In this document: positions 35,895 to 44,047 of the stretch, in pieces
Position numbering within the stretch: position 1 is the first letter of the stretch
Layout: every line of letters begins with the position of its first letter
NCBI GenBank assembly: GCA_019634595.1
Contig: JAHCBC010000002.1
Location: 620,001-684,000 of the forward strand
DNA length: 64,000 nt
Origin: Akkermansiaceae bacterium
GTDB lineage: Bacteria > Verrucomicrobiota > Verrucomicrobiia > Verrucomicrobiales > Akkermansiaceae
Direction: 5' to 3'
Program-made: the position numbers and the translations under genes
The notes under the pieces: model-generated
What the model was told of the DNA's origin: nothing
The model's database searches: none
What the model saw: only the letters and a program-made list of their open reading frames with translations

Positions 35895-36284
35895 TCAGAT
35901 CAACAGCGACCGATGGGTCAGATAAAGCCGCGCCGGTTCCCCGGGTGGGGCACGGTCACGGGAGGAGGCATTCAGGCAGAGGGTCACGCCGATTTCCACC
36001 GGATCCGGCAGGGAAAAGGATGGCAGCGGCACCGCGAACAGGGCCGGGAGTGACGGCTGGTGGTCCGGATGGACCCCGTCCGGCACCACCTTGGCGGTGG
36101 CCACACAGGACGGATCCGCCGGAGCTTTTTCATCCGGGCAGTGGGAGCAGTCCTTTTTCTGGCTGCAGCAGTCATGTTCCATGAACGTCTGCGTGCGCGT
36201 GCAAAAACGCTGTGGTGATCCCGCCGCGGGCAGAACCAGCCCGAGGATCAGGAGCATGAACAACGCTTTCAGGCGGCGGGCCAT
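35895..36284 (-). CDS. Small secreted Cys/His-rich protein, function unknown
   Basis: 129 residues if it starts at the ATG at 36282-36284, which opens a Sec leader (MARRLKALFMLLILGLVLPA); the frame extends upstream without leader features. The mature part contains HDCCSQKKDCSHCPDE, five cysteines and two histidines in 16 residues, suggesting metal or disulfide chemistry, and later a Pro-rich stretch. Not recognised as any family. It lies 79 bp upstream of the adaptor, on the same strand, probably as first gene of the exporter operon. Confidence 0.6.
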   Translation of the reverse strand: MARRLKALFMLLILGLVLPAAGSPQRFCTRTQTFMEHDCCSQKKDCSHCPDEKAPADPSCVATAKVVPDGVHPDHQPSLPALFAVPLPSFSLPDPVEIGVTLCLNASSRDRAPPGEPARLYLTHRSLLI

Positions 36285-36371
36285 CGCAGGAACGGCTAGC
36301 ACGGAATGGGACGGAGGGCAAGAACCGGATATCGGCTTGCCGGGGCGGGCGGACGGGGCGAAACAACGGGC

Positions 36372-37013
36372 ATGGCGATTGCGGCGGTATTGTTCGATTT
36401 CGATGGGGTGCTCGTGGATACGGAGTGGGCGATCTATGATGCGTGGCACCGCACTTTTATTTCAAATGGTCACCCGCTGCCGCTGGAAATCTACACCCAG
36501 TGCATCGGCTCGGACTTCGCCACCTGGTCGCCGAAGACCCATCTGGAGGAGCTGACCGGCTCCGCCTTCGACTGGCATGACCTCGACCGCCGCAGGCAGG
36601 AGGAAATCGTCCGTGACCTGGCGGATGAGGGGCCCATGTCCGGTGCCGTGGCCTTGCTCGGAAAGCTGAAGGCGCAGGGCATCCGGACCGCCGTGGTCTC
36701 CAGTTCCTCCCATCACTGGGTGGACGGATGGCTGGAGCGGCTGGATCTCACCGGCTGGTTCGAGACGGTCGTCTGCCGTGGCGACGCGGAGCGGATCAAG
36801 CCCGCCCCGGACCTGTATCTGGAAGCCATCCGCAGGCTCGGCCTCGCGGCGGACGAATGCCTCGTCATCGAGGACTCGCTCAATGGCATCAAGGCGGCGA
36901 ACGCGGCGGGCATCCCCGTCTGGGCGGTGCCGAACCGGGTCACGGCCTGCCTCGACTTCTCGCTGGCGACACGCGTCTGCGCCTCGCTGGATGAGATCGC
37001 GGACGCCTTCTGA
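36372..37013 (+). CDS. HAD-superfamily phosphatase (beta-phosphoglucomutase-like)
   Basis: 213 residues from the ATG at 36372, chosen because it starts just before the first HAD motif: VLFDFDGVLVDTE, with the two catalytic aspartates. Motif II is VVSSSSHHW, motif III the lysine of ERIKPAPDLYLEA, motif IV CLVIEDSLNGIKAANAAGI. A four-helix cap lies between motifs I and II. The pattern is that of subclass I phosphatases and beta-phosphoglucomutases, acting on small phosphosugars; substrate not predictable. Divergent from the exporter operon; its stop meets the lptB stop convergently. Confidence 0.88.
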   Translation: MAIAAVLFDFDGVLVDTEWAIYDAWHRTFISNGHPLPLEIYTQCIGSDFATWSPKTHLEELTGSAFDWHDLDRRRQEEIVRDLADEGPMSGAVALLGKLKAQGIRTAVVSSSSHHWVDGWLERLDLTGWFETVVCRGDAERIKPAPDLYLEAIRRLGLAADECLVIEDSLNGIKAANAAGIPVWAVPNRVTACLDFSLATRVCASLDEIADAF

Positions 37014-37016
37014 GGC

Positions 37017-37781
37017 TCACATGCTGAAGCCCTCGCCCAGGTAGTACTTCCGGGCGATCGGGTCGTTCACCAGTTCATCGGAGGCGCCCTCCAGGATCAC
37101 GCGTCCGTCATGGATCAGGAACGCCCGGTCCGTGATGGTGAGCGTTTCCCGCACCGAGTGGTCCGTGATCAGGATGGCCAGGCCGTCCCTTTCCCGCAGT
37201 TCGCGGACGATCCGCTGGATGTCCTCCACCGCGATCGGGTCGATGCCCGCGAACGGCTCGTCCAGCATCAGCAGGGAGGGATCGGTGCAGAGCGAGCGGG
37301 CGATCGCCAGACGGCGTTTCTCACCACCGGAGAGGGTGATCGCCAGCGACTTCGCCAGTTTGGAAATCTTGAACCGTTCCAGCAGGTCGTGCGCCCGTTC
37401 GAGCCGTTGCTTCCGGTTCAGGTTCGGGCGCGTTTCCAGGATGGCCAGCAGGTTGTCCAGAACGGAGAGCTTGCGGAACACGGACTCCTCCTGCGGCAGG
37501 TAGCCCAGACCCAGCCGCGCGCGCCGGTGCATCGGCAGGCGGGAAATGTCGTGGCCGTTGAAGCTGACCGAACCCGCGTCCGGTGGGACCAGTCCGGCGA
37601 TCATGTAGAAGGAAGTCGTCTTGCCCGCACCATTCGGGCCGAGCAGGCCGACGATCTCGCGCGGCTTCACCGAGATGGAGACACCATCCACCACCGCGCG
37701 GCCTGAGTAGGTCTTGCGCAGCCCGGAGGCGAAAAGCAGGGAGTCCTTGGCGTTGGAGCAGGTCGAGCCGGGATCGTGCAT
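37017..37781 (-). CDS. lptB: LPS export ABC transporter ATP-binding protein LptB
   Basis: 254 residues. Walker A GPNGAGKTTSFYMI, Q-loop GYLPQEESVFRKLSV (the extended LptB form), signature TLSGGEKRRLAIARSL, Walker B LLMLDEPFAGIDPIAVEDI and H-loop LITDHSVRETL; the ending GRVILEGASDELVND...YYLGEGF is diagnostic of LptB. It drives LPS extraction from the inner membrane together with LptFG, which are not in this window. Downstream of the LptC/LptA-like gene and kdsA on the same strand, a conserved LPS-transport linkage. Confidence 0.95.
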   Translation of the reverse strand: MHDPGSTCSNAKDSLLFASGLRKTYSGRAVVDGVSISVKPREIVGLLGPNGAGKTTSFYMIAGLVPPDAGSVSFNGHDISRLPMHRRARLGLGYLPQEESVFRKLSVLDNLLAILETRPNLNRKQRLERAHDLLERFKISKLAKSLAITLSGGEKRRLAIARSLCTDPSLLMLDEPFAGIDPIAVEDIQRIVRELRERDGLAILITDHSVRETLTITDRAFLIHDGRVILEGASDELVNDPIARKYYLGEGFSM

Positions 37782-37812
37782 TGGGGAAAATATCAGGCGT
37801 TGGGGGAGGGAC

Positions 37813-39135
37813 TCACTTCTTCTGTGGGACCACGAACTTCTGCTCGAATGGGGAGTTATCCGTGGTGAAGGTCATATCCTTCTTGATATAGATGCCGGCG
37901 TTGGGATCCTTGGCTTGCATCATGGATGTCCCTTGGATGATCCATGCATATCCGCCGCGCAGAACGATGTCACCGGTGACCAGATCGTAGCTGAAGTAGC
38001 TGGCGCTTGCCATGATGGACTCCTTTCCATTCCTGCCGGGAATCTCGATGGCCACCGCACCGGTGGCGACGATCTTCCGCGGATCACCGAGGTTCACACC
38101 TCCGAAATTCGCTTTCTCATCCTTTTTGTCAGCGTCGGCGGTAGGCGTCTTTTTGGGTTTGTTCGGGTCTTCGGGCTTCCGGTCGAAGAAAACCTTCAGT
38201 TCGTTCGCGCCTTTCAGGTTGATCTGCGGATTCTTGACCGTCACGCCCTTCAGATAGACGAGAACCGCGCTGGTCGGTGTCAGGTCAGGGTCCAGGTAGA
38301 TGCCTCCCTGGCAGTTGATGACCGTGGCTTCCTCACCTGACTTGATTTCCGGGGGGCTGGGGAGCTGCACCTTCTCGGCAGGCGCGGCGTCGTTCGCGGC
38401 CAGCAGGTCCGCTTCCTCGAGGAACTGTGCGGTCGCCTTGTTCGCCTCTTCGGACGCCTGGAGGATCGAGCGCAGGTCGTTGCGCGCGTTCTTGGTCGCT
38501 TCCGCCGCGTCGGCGGCCATGGGCGCGGCATCTTCCGGCAGCGGGCCGGGAGCCTTGGGGGTCTGGGCGGCGAGCGGGAGGATGGCCGCGCCGAGGAGCG
38601 CGGTGGCGCGGAACTTCGGCCGGGAGGAGTTCATGGCGGTGGAGGGTGGGTTGGAGATGGTGGTGGAGGCGGGGCCTTTCAGGAAGCCCTTGTGGCGGTC
38701 CAGGGCGTAGATCAGGCCGGTGCCTTCGGCGACGACCCGTTCGGAGGTGATGACGACCTTTTCATCCGCATGCAGCAGGCTCTTTTTCTGGTCGTAGAGC
38801 GCATTCATCAGGTTGAGCCGGCCTTTCACCGACCGGTCCGGATTGAACGCCTCGATCAGAACGTCCTTTCCGGAGATGATTTCGGAGGAAACAAGGATCA
38901 TTCTCTCGCATCTCAGCACGCTGGTGATCTTCCGGTTGCGGTCGTAGCGGGGGAACATGACCTTCTCCAGGATGCTTCCGTCCGGCAGCACGGAGATGGC
39001 TGGAATGGGCGAAGAGGATTCCTCCGCGCCCGGCTTCCCGGGAAGAAGGGAGCGCACCGAGCCGGAGCGGGGTGCCTCCTCCGCGGCGAGGATGCCGGGG
39101 ACGAGAAGCAGCAGGGCTGGAAGGACGGAACGCAA
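37813..39135 (-). CDS. LptC/LptA-like periplasmic LPS transport protein with internal second leader-like segment
   Basis: 440 residues; starts at TTG (39133-39135), the only start keeping the leader MRSVLPALLLLVPGILAAEE. Two parts: residues about 25-160 form beta strands like LptC (KITSVLRCERMILVSSEI, KVVITSERVVAEGTGLIYAL); residues about 235-430 form a second beta-jellyroll-like domain (GEEATVINCQGGIYL, KIVATGAVAIEIPG, ASYFSYDLVTGDIVLRGG). In between (about 166-195) is MNSSRPKFRATALLGAAILP, a stretch that looks exactly like a second signal peptide with its own ATG. So this is either a fusion or two overlapping genes. Position between kdsA and lptB supports an Lpt role. Confidence 0.7.
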   Translation of the reverse strand: MRSVLPALLLLVPGILAAEEAPRSGSVRSLLPGKPGAEESSSPIPAISVLPDGSILEKVMFPRYDRNRKITSVLRCERMILVSSEIISGKDVLIEAFNPDRSVKGRLNLMNALYDQKKSLLHADEKVVITSERVVAEGTGLIYALDRHKGFLKGPASTTISNPPSTAMNSSRPKFRATALLGAAILPLAAQTPKAPGPLPEDAAPMAADAAEATKNARNDLRSILQASEEANKATAQFLEEADLLAANDAAPAEKVQLPSPPEIKSGEEATVINCQGGIYLDPDLTPTSAVLVYLKGVTVKNPQINLKGANELKVFFDRKPEDPNKPKKTPTADADKKDEKANFGGVNLGDPRKIVATGAVAIEIPGRNGKESIMASASYFSYDLVTGDIVLRGGYAWIIQGTSMMQAKDPNAGIYIKKDMTFTTDNSPFEQKFVVPQKK

Positions 39136-39149
39136 AAGGGGTGGCGGGA

Positions 39150-39965
39150 TCAGTGGGAAGCGTGATGGATCGAGATCAGTTTGACGAGCAGGTCTTCGAT
39201 AAATTCGAGCGGGATCTGGTTCGGGCCGTCCGACACCGCGTTCGCCGGGTCCGAGTGGACCTCCATGAACAGGCCATCCACGCCGGTGGCCACCGCCGCA
39301 CGGGCCAGGACCGGTGCCAGCACGCCGTCACCGCCGGTCGCTCCACCCAGGCCGCCCGGACGCTGGACCGAGTGCGTGGCGTCGAAAATGACCGGCAGGC
39401 CCTCTTCCCGCATCCAGTAGAGGGAGCGCATGTCCACCACCAGGTTGTTATAGCCGAAGGTGGTGCCCCGCTCCGTGAGGAGGAACTTCTCGCAGCCGAA
39501 CGATCGCAGTTTGTTGGCGATGTTGACGGTGTCGAGCGGCGCGAGGAACTGCCCTTTCTTGACGTTCACCGCCCGCCCGGTCTTCGCGGCCGCTTCCAGC
39601 AGGTCCGTCTGGCGGCACAGGAAGGCGGGGATCTGCAGCAGGTCGATGTGGGCGGCGGCGATCTCCGCCTGGGCCTCGTTGTGGATGTCCGTCGTCACCG
39701 GCACGCCGAGCTCCCGGCTGATTTCACCGAGGATCCGGCAGCCTTCCTCGACCCCCGGGCCGCGGAACGACGAAACGGAGGTCCGGTTCGCCTTGTCGAA
39801 GGACGCCTTGAAAATGAAGTGGATGCCCGTCCGGTCGGCGATTTCCTTGAGGGATCTGGCCATGTCCCAGGCGAATTCCTCGGACTCCAGCGCACACGGG
39901 CCGAGGATGAAAAACGGGGCGGGGCCGCCCACCGGGACATTGCCGATTTGGAAAGGGGTGAACAT
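39150..39965 (-). CDS. kdsA: 3-deoxy-8-phosphooctulonate synthase (Kdo8P synthase), metal-dependent type
   Basis: 271 residues, normal length. Condenses PEP with arabinose-5-phosphate to Kdo-8-P, the committed step for the LPS inner-core sugar Kdo. Blocks: ILGPCALES at the N-terminus, [75 protein letters not shown] and MEVHSDP. The cysteine in GPCALES, with the downstream His (DATH) and Glu (MEVH), marks the metal-dependent class found in Aquifex rather than the E. coli metal-free type. Cytoplasmic; operon with DUF1844 upstream and LptC/A downstream. Confidence 0.95.
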   Translation of the reverse strand: MFTPFQIGNVPVGGPAPFFILGPCALESEEFAWDMARSLKEIADRTGIHFIFKASFDKANRTSVSSFRGPGVEEGCRILGEISRELGVPVTTDIHNEAQAEIAAAHIDLLQIPAFLCRQTDLLEAAAKTGRAVNVKKGQFLAPLDTVNIANKLRSFGCEKFLLTERGTTFGYNNLVVDMRSLYWMREEGLPVIFDATHSVQRPGGLGGATGGDGVLAPVLARAAVATGVDGLFMEVHSDPANAVSDGPNQIPLEFIEDLLVKLISIHHASH

Positions 39966-40011
39966 GGATAAGTGGATGGTTTTCAGGTTTTAGTCCGAAG
40001 GGAAAGAAGGA

Positions 40012-40272
40012 TCACTCATCCTCCGCGGCCTCGTAAAGGGGGCGCAGGTTGTTGAGCGCCATTTTGAGGAGCTGGTACTCGGTCGCGGTGAGGTTGCCCT
40101 GCGTTTTGTTCTCCAGCATCTCCAGCGAATCGATCACGGACTTCGCCGCCCGCAGGTTCACTTCCTTTTCCCCGGAAACCGGATTCGGGATCTGTCCCAG
40201 GAACAGGCCCGCGTTCTGGGCCTGGAGAATGACGAATTCGTTGAATCGGGCGTCCGGTTCGGGGGTGGGCAT
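40012..40272 (-). CDS. DUF1844 domain protein
   Basis: 86 residues, a complete DUF1844 unit: FNEFVILQAQNAGLFLGQIP, NPVSGEKEVNLRAAKSVIDS, LEMLENKTQGNLTATEYQLL, then a short acidic end. The family is widespread in Verrucomicrobiota, Planctomycetes and Acidobacteria, small and helical, without assigned function. It lies 46 bp upstream of kdsA on the same strand and may be the first gene of the Lpt operon. Confidence 0.88.
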   Translation of the reverse strand: MPTPEPDARFNEFVILQAQNAGLFLGQIPNPVSGEKEVNLRAAKSVIDSLEMLENKTQGNLTATEYQLLKMALNNLRPLYEAAEDE

Positions 40273-40338
40273 GGGGGGAATATGAACGTCCGGCGGCGGA
40301 CGTCCAACTTTTGAAATGGGAAACGGAATGGGCGGGGA

Positions 40339-42858
40339 TCAGCCGCCCGCCGCTTCCGGGAGGACCGTGATCCTGACGGGGGCGGCGGACAGCAGCCGTG
40401 CGGCGATTTCCTTCACCTTATCAGGTTCCAGCTCCTTGTAGATGGCCGCCTGCTTCCGGAATTGCTCCGCCTCCTGTCCGAACAACAGGTCGAGCGCGAC
40501 CTGCCGGGCGGTCGAGGCGGGTGACTGCTGCTGGATGGCGAGGCTGCTCAGCACGGTGGCCCGGACCCGCCCGAAAGCGTCCTCCGGGATCCCATGTTCG
40601 GCGATCTTTTCGATCTCGGCCATCAGTTCGCGGCTGGCGAACTCCGCTTGTTCCGGGGAAGTGGCGAGGTAGAAGGTGAAATACCCGGCATCGAATCCGA
40701 GGAACTGGGTGGCACCCACCCGGTAGGCCAGGCCGAGTTCCTCCCGGATGCGGGTGAACAACGGACCCGCCATGTCCGTCGCGTATTCCTGGATCATGGA
40801 GAGCGCGTAGCGGTCCGCGCTGGTGACCGAAGCTCCCGGAAAGCCGATGGCCAGCACCGCCTGCTTCTTCGGCAGGTGCGCGGTGGCTTCCTGGCCGGTG
40901 GCCGGAAGGTTGCCCGGAGGCGTCCATGCCTCCCCGGAAGGAAGCCCGGTGAAGGCGGAGGAAAGGATGGATTTCGCCCGTTCCGGGTCAAAGTCACCGG
41001 CGATGGCGAGCGTCATGTTGCTGGCGGTGAAGTGCCTGGCATGATGGACCGCCAGTTCGGCACGGCCGAGTTGCGGCAGGCTGGCGAGGCTGCCGAGCGG
41101 ATCGAGTCCGTAGCCCTCCCCTTGGAAAGCGAGCTGCCGGAGTTGGGAGAAGCCCGTGTGGAGCGGATCCTGCAGGGCTTCCTCCAGCGCGGCGAGCTGG
41201 CTGGCCTTTTCCCGTGCGATGGCGTCTTCCGGCAGTGACGGCCTTTGGATGACCTCCGCGAAAACTTCCGCGATGGTCTGGAAATCCGGGGCAAGCCCCC
41301 CTGCGGAAACCAGCAGGGCGTTGTTCCCCACACTGGCTCCGATGGATGCGCCGATGGACTCCAGGGTGCGGGCGATTTCCTCCGCGCTCCGGGTGGCCGT
41401 GCCCTTCGGCAGGCTGGAGGCGAGCAACTGGTTGATGCCGTTGGTCGCGGGGGTTTCCGACGGCAGTCCTGCCCGGATGGCAGCCTGCAGGTGGATGAGC
41501 GGCACCCGGTGGTCCGGCAACAGGGCGATCTGCAGGCCGTTGGGGAGGGTGAAGGTTTCGATGGCAGCCTTCGCCTGGGTGGACTTCGAGTGGCGCACAG
41601 GGGCGGGCGAGCCTTCCGGGTCGAGCAGGGTGAGGGTCACGCGGTCCCGGGTCAGGGTGGCCGCCGCACGGCGGACATCATCCGCCGTCACCTGCTGGAT
41701 CTGGGCGAGGTAGCGCCGGGTGAAATCCAGGTCGCGGGTTTCATGCCAGTTGGACGCCAGATCGGACGCCCGGCCGGATGCCGTGGTCAGGGAGCGGAAC
41801 TGGCTGGTGGCGGTCTGCCGTTTCGCCTTGGCCAGATCTTCCTCCAGATCCGCGTCCGGGATCAGGGAAAGCTCATGGTGGATTGCCTCGATGAGGGCAT
41901 CCCGGTTTTCCAACGCCGCATCCGCACTGACGCCGAAGATCCCTTCGTGGCCGGGGCCGGTCCAGGCGTAGGCGGAGATTTCCAGCGCGAGTTCCTTCCG
42001 CTCCCGCAGGGCGAGGTGGAGGCGGGATGAACGGCCGCGCCCTAGGATGGCGGCCAGCAGGTCGAAGGCGGGGGAGTCCGCATGGTCGAGGGCGGGGGAT
42101 TTCCACGCCAGGGAGATGCGGCTGGTGGGGATGGCGAAGGTTTCGCGGGCGAACCGCGGGCCGAGCTGCAGGTTGTCCTGCGGCACGACCGGATCCCGCC
42201 CGGCCGAGACCGTCCGGTCCGCCGTCAGTTCCGTGATCTGCCGGAGCGCTTCCGCGGGATCGAAGTCCCCCGAGATGACCAAAAAGGCCCGGTCTGGTGT
42301 GTAGCGCGTCCGGTGGTAGTCCAGCATGTCCTCGTGGGTCAGCGTGTCGAACAGATGGCGGTGGCCGATCACCGGGTGCCGCCGCGGGTCCCGGGTGAAG
42401 GCGGTGGACAGCAGCAGGCGCGTGGAGGCGTTGTCCGGATCATCCAGACCCATGTCGATCTCCCGCCGGATCACGTCCTTTTCCCGCTCGAACTCGGTCT
42501 GCGGGATCGTCGGATAAAACACCAGCCCGGTCAGGGTTTTGAGGAAGGTGGCCAGGGATTCGGACGGTCCGTCGATGTAGTACACCGTCCGGTCGAAGGT
42601 GGTGTAGGCATTCCAGTGCCCTCCGGCGGCCTGCACGGTGTCCGCCAGTTCATCCGCGCTGTGGTCACGGGTGCCTTTGAAAACCATGTGCTCCAGGAAA
42701 TGGGACAGCCCGCTCCCCAGGTGGCGGTCTTCATGCACGCTGCCGGATTCCACCCAGATCTGCGCGCTCACCACGGGGGCGGCGGGATCCGGATCGAGGA
42801 TGACCGTGAAGCCGTTCGGCAGGGTATCGACGGTGGCGGTGGTGGGCGGGTATTCCAT
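40339..42858 (-). CDS. M16 family zinc metallopeptidase (two-domain pitrilysin/processing-peptidase type)
   Basis: 839 residues from the ATG at 42856-42858; the frame continues 17 codons up, overlapping the divergent gene. The inverted zinc motif is HFLEHMVFKGT (H53, E56, H57), with the distal Glu in VIRREIDMGLD. The N-terminal half is a full active M16 domain; the C-terminal half (from about TFTLPNGLQIALLPDHRVPL) is an M16 domain without HxxEH, as usual for M16B pairs fused in one chain. No leader, so probably cytoplasmic; it degrades short peptides or leaders. Monocistronic. Confidence 0.92.
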   Translation of the reverse strand: MEYPPTTATVDTLPNGFTVILDPDPAAPVVSAQIWVESGSVHEDRHLGSGLSHFLEHMVFKGTRDHSADELADTVQAAGGHWNAYTTFDRTVYYIDGPSESLATFLKTLTGLVFYPTIPQTEFEREKDVIRREIDMGLDDPDNASTRLLLSTAFTRDPRRHPVIGHRHLFDTLTHEDMLDYHRTRYTPDRAFLVISGDFDPAEALRQITELTADRTVSAGRDPVVPQDNLQLGPRFARETFAIPTSRISLAWKSPALDHADSPAFDLLAAILGRGRSSRLHLALRERKELALEISAYAWTGPGHEGIFGVSADAALENRDALIEAIHHELSLIPDADLEEDLAKAKRQTATSQFRSLTTASGRASDLASNWHETRDLDFTRRYLAQIQQVTADDVRRAAATLTRDRVTLTLLDPEGSPAPVRHSKSTQAKAAIETFTLPNGLQIALLPDHRVPLIHLQAAIRAGLPSETPATNGINQLLASSLPKGTATRSAEEIARTLESIGASIGASVGNNALLVSAGGLAPDFQTIAEVFAEVIQRPSLPEDAIAREKASQLAALEEALQDPLHTGFSQLRQLAFQGEGYGLDPLGSLASLPQLGRAELAVHHARHFTASNMTLAIAGDFDPERAKSILSSAFTGLPSGEAWTPPGNLPATGQEATAHLPKKQAVLAIGFPGASVTSADRYALSMIQEYATDMAGPLFTRIREELGLAYRVGATQFLGFDAGYFTFYLATSPEQAEFASRELMAEIEKIAEHGIPEDAFGRVRATVLSSLAIQQQSPASTARQVALDLLFGQEAEQFRKQAAIYKELEPDKVKEIAARLLSAAPVRITVLPEAAGG

Positions 42859-42903
42859 GGATTTCAGCTTGGAGAGGGAATCGGAGATGCGTAGAAGCTC
42901 CCT

Positions 42904-43374
42904 ATGCAACGATGGATCGTGATTGCGGTGGTGGGAGCGCTGTTGTTCGGGCTGGGCGGAGGATTCGCGTTGTGGAACTACCGGGAGAACCGGCCGAAGA
43001 AAGTATGGGTTCCGCTGGTTCTGAATGAAGAACTGCCGGAAGAGAAGCGCACGGAGCTGGCCGCGAAGATCAAGGCCGGGTTGCTGGAGGGTGCCATCCT
43101 GCGTGACGCCGTGAAAGACACCGGTCTCGCCGCAAAGCTGAAGCTGCCTTCGGATGAGGCTGCGGAAGCGGAGGTGAGGAAAAGGCTCATGGTGGAAGTG
43201 GGTGAGGCGGATGTTCCCACCGAGGCGGGGATCACCCGCAGGATGCCTTCCATCAACATCGGCATCAACGCCCAGCGGAAATCCTACGGTCCGATGGGCG
43301 AGGTGGCGATGCGGATCATGAAAGACGTTTGGAAAATGCTGGGCATCAAGGAGCCGGCGGCGCCGACGATCTGA
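42904..43374 (+). CDS. Hypothetical protein with N-terminal membrane anchor
   Basis: 156 residues. One TM segment or uncleaved leader at 4-24 (WIVIAVVGALLFGLGGGFAL), then a basic spot (RENRPKKVW) and a mostly helical, soluble C-terminus (LPEEKRTELAAKIKAGLLE, EAEVRKRLMVEVGEADVP). The end is amphipathic (MGEVAMRIMKDVWKMLGI). No family recognised. Divergent from the M16 peptidase with 45 bp between starts; its stop faces the nitroreductase. Confidence 0.65.
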   Translation: MQRWIVIAVVGALLFGLGGGFALWNYRENRPKKVWVPLVLNEELPEEKRTELAAKIKAGLLEGAILRDAVKDTGLAAKLKLPSDEAAEAEVRKRLMVEVGEADVPTEAGITRRMPSINIGINAQRKSYGPMGEVAMRIMKDVWKMLGIKEPAAPTI

Positions 43375-43384
43375 GGCGTGGGGT

Positions 43385-44047
43385 TCAGATGTGGCGGATC
43401 ACCGCCTCGCGGGCGAAACGGGCCTTGGGCATGCTGGCGTAGCGGTCGTCCTCCGCGCGGTATCCCGCCGCGCAGGCGACAACGGTTGCGTAGTCGGTTT
43501 CCTCCAGGCCCAGCACCCGGTCATATCCCGCCGGATTGATCCCTTCCAGCGGACAGGTGTCGATGCCGAGGACGGCGGCCGCGGCCATGAACTGGCCCAG
43601 GGCGATGTAGATCTGCCGGGTGTTCCACGCCCGCCGCTGGTCGTCATCCATCGGTGCGACGAAGCCGGAGATGATCGACTGGAGCGGTGCGAGGACCTCC
43701 AGCGGGGTGGACTGGACTTCCGCCAGCCGGGCGACCCAGCGGCTGATGTCCTCCTCGCCCAGATTCTTCTTCACCGTGAACACCACCAGATGGGAGGCGT
43801 CCGTCAACTGGGCCTGACCCCAGGATTCGGTGCGCAGGGCCGCGCGGATCTCAGGATTGCCGATGACGAGGAACTGCCACGGCTGGAGCCCGAAGGAGGA
43901 TGGAGTGAGCGAAAGTGAATGCTCCAGCGTCTCCCAGATCTCCTCCGGAATGCGGCGGGTGGGATCGAACTTTTTCGTGGCATAGCGCCACTTCAGCGCG
44001 TCGAGGAGCGGAGTCTGGGATGGGGTCACGCCCGGATTATTCCGCAT
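43385..44047 (-). CDS. NAD(P)H-dependent nitroreductase family protein
   Basis: 220 residues from the ATG at 44045-44047. FMN-binding nitroreductase fold: ALKWRYATKKFDPTRRI at the N-terminus (phosphate-binding RYATKKF), PSSFGLQPWQFLVIGNPEIR, then AAAAVLGIDTCPLEGINP and the C-terminal VVACAAGYRAEDD. NfsB-type homologues reduce nitroaromatics and quinones with NAD(P)H. The start codon lies inside the last codons of lptD (11-bp overlap), so it is co-translated after lptD; a functional link is not obvious. Confidence 0.9.
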   Translation of the reverse strand: MRNNPGVTPSQTPLLDALKWRYATKKFDPTRRIPEEIWETLEHSLSLTPSSFGLQPWQFLVIGNPEIRAALRTESWGQAQLTDASHLVVFTVKKNLGEEDISRWVARLAEVQSTPLEVLAPLQSIISGFVAPMDDDQRRAWNTRQIYIALGQFMAAAAVLGIDTCPLEGINPAGYDRVLGLEETDYATVVACAAGYRAEDDRYASMPKARFAREAVIRHI

